Assembly: GCA_039090855.1 (NCBI GenBank)
Contig: CM076999.1
Span: 116,187,072 to 116,251,071 of the forward strand
Length of the DNA: 64,000 nt
Source of the DNA: Macrothele yani
Lineage: Eukaryota; Arthropoda; Arachnida; Araneae; Macrothelidae
Direction of reading: 5' to 3'
This document shows positions 63,625 through 64,000 of the stretch, one piece after another. The notes below the pieces were generated by a model. That model did no database searches. It worked only from the letters and a program-made list of their open reading frames with translations, and was not told where the DNA came from. The position numbers and the translations under genes are program-made. The stretch's first letter is position 1, and each line of letters begins with the position of its first letter.

Positions 63625-64000
63625 TCAGGGGTATGCAAAAGTTTCTGCCACCTTGGCTAGCAGGCACTGTAAGGGTCTAAACAGCCGGTGACCCGTGCTG
63701 TCAGTTCGTACATGAAGCCAAGCATGGCTGTCAATAAAGTTCATTTGCAACATTGTTTGTTATTCATGTTTAATTTAGGGAAAATTGCGAGGGAAGCATA
63801 CAGTTCAATATGTCAGGCATATGGCGAAACAGTTAAGGGTGAGCAGACGTGTCGAGAATGGTTTGCCAATTTTAAGAAAGGTGATCTGAGCTTGGAAGAC
63901 AAGCCACGCGCAGGTAGATCGCAGGAACTCGCAGACGAGGAGCTGGAATCGCTGTTGCAAGAGGATGTCACACAACCGACCACGCAACTGGCGAAATGTT
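63625..64000 (+). mobile_element. Mariner-like element, 5' part, cut by the window end
   Basis: TA (63623-63624) followed by TCAGGGGTATGCAAAAGTTT, typical of a mariner end, then a short leader and an open transposase frame to the last base. Confidence 0.85.
63712..64000 (+). CDS. Mariner transposase N-terminal part, open to the window end
   Basis: ATG at 63712 (alternative in-frame ATG at 63724) begins a frame without stop for 96 codons. It shows the mariner helix-turn-helix layout: HLQHCLLFMFNLGKIAREAY, ICQAYGETVKGEQTCREWF, FKKGDLSLEDKPRAGRSQEL and ESLLQEDVTQPTTQLAKC. The catalytic part lies beyond the window. This is the only mariner here whose visible part is uninterrupted, so it may be the youngest. 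Confidence 0.85.
   Translation, partial: MKPSMAVNKVHLQHCLLFMFNLGKIAREAYSSICQAYGETVKGEQTCREWFANFKKGDLSLEDKPRAGRSQELADEELESLLQEDVTQPTTQLAKC

Overview
This window reads as animal (metazoan) nuclear DNA, most likely from an invertebrate. It is AT-rich, has no operons or ribosome-binding-site architecture, and carries a broad set of eukaryotic transposons: Tc1/mariner, hAT-like, P/THAP, piggyBac, RTE-type LINE, Penelope-like, and several tRNA-derived SINEs. I cannot fix the species. The mix and the satellite types fit an arthropod or another repeat-rich invertebrate. I see no complete, convincing host gene. Host-like signals are weak: an open frame at 18.3 kb, a CpG-rich block at 25.9-26.6 kb, and a short exon-like segment repeated in both arms of a large palindrome.

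Layout. 0-6 kb: unknown sequence, a decayed TA-flanked mariner (851-2145), a hAT-like non-autonomous element (2967-4078) and AT-rich DNA. 6.2-8.0 kb: two 5'-truncated RTE copies and a TA microsatellite. 8.0-11.4 kb: a near-perfect palindrome with about 1.57-kb arms. 11.8-12.0 kb: a small inverted repeat with a hammerhead-ribozyme-like core in each arm. 12.2-15.2 kb: hAT-like fragments around a chimeric Tc1 element. 15.9-17.3 kb: a P-element-like THAP transposase pseudogene. 19.1-20.0 kb: a minisatellite split by a foldback element that carries two tRNA-like cores. 20.8-22.3 kb: a head-to-head Penelope-like pair with a GIY-YIG domain. 24.2-25.3 kb: piggyBac remnant. 26.8-28.7 kb: THAP fragment with a nested hAT-type element. 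30-37.9 kb: four Tc1 copies plus several SINEs. 38.6-40.0 kb: a satellite of about 146 bp whose units contain a DR1 nuclear-receptor motif. 40.4-43.3 kb: a hAT-like element with three younger elements nested inside it. 44.7-47.7 kb: a DD41D mariner with a 62-bp internal tandem expansion, running into a higher-order repeat array. 49-52.5 kb: two related foldback elements. 52.6-59.3 kb: Tc1, minisatellites, and an open-frame Tc1 nested in a mariner. 59.8-63 kb: mariner and duplicated hAT remnants. 63.6 kb to the end: the 5' part of a mariner that runs off the window.

Nothing here works as a pathway. The genes are selfish-element genes in stages of decay, and the interest lies in architecture: repeated, independent formation of inverted repeats, nested insertions with a readable order, one recombinant transposon, and two satellites. 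The Tc1 copy at 56.9-58.1 kb has the only long uninterrupted transposase frame, but it lacks the family's N-terminus.
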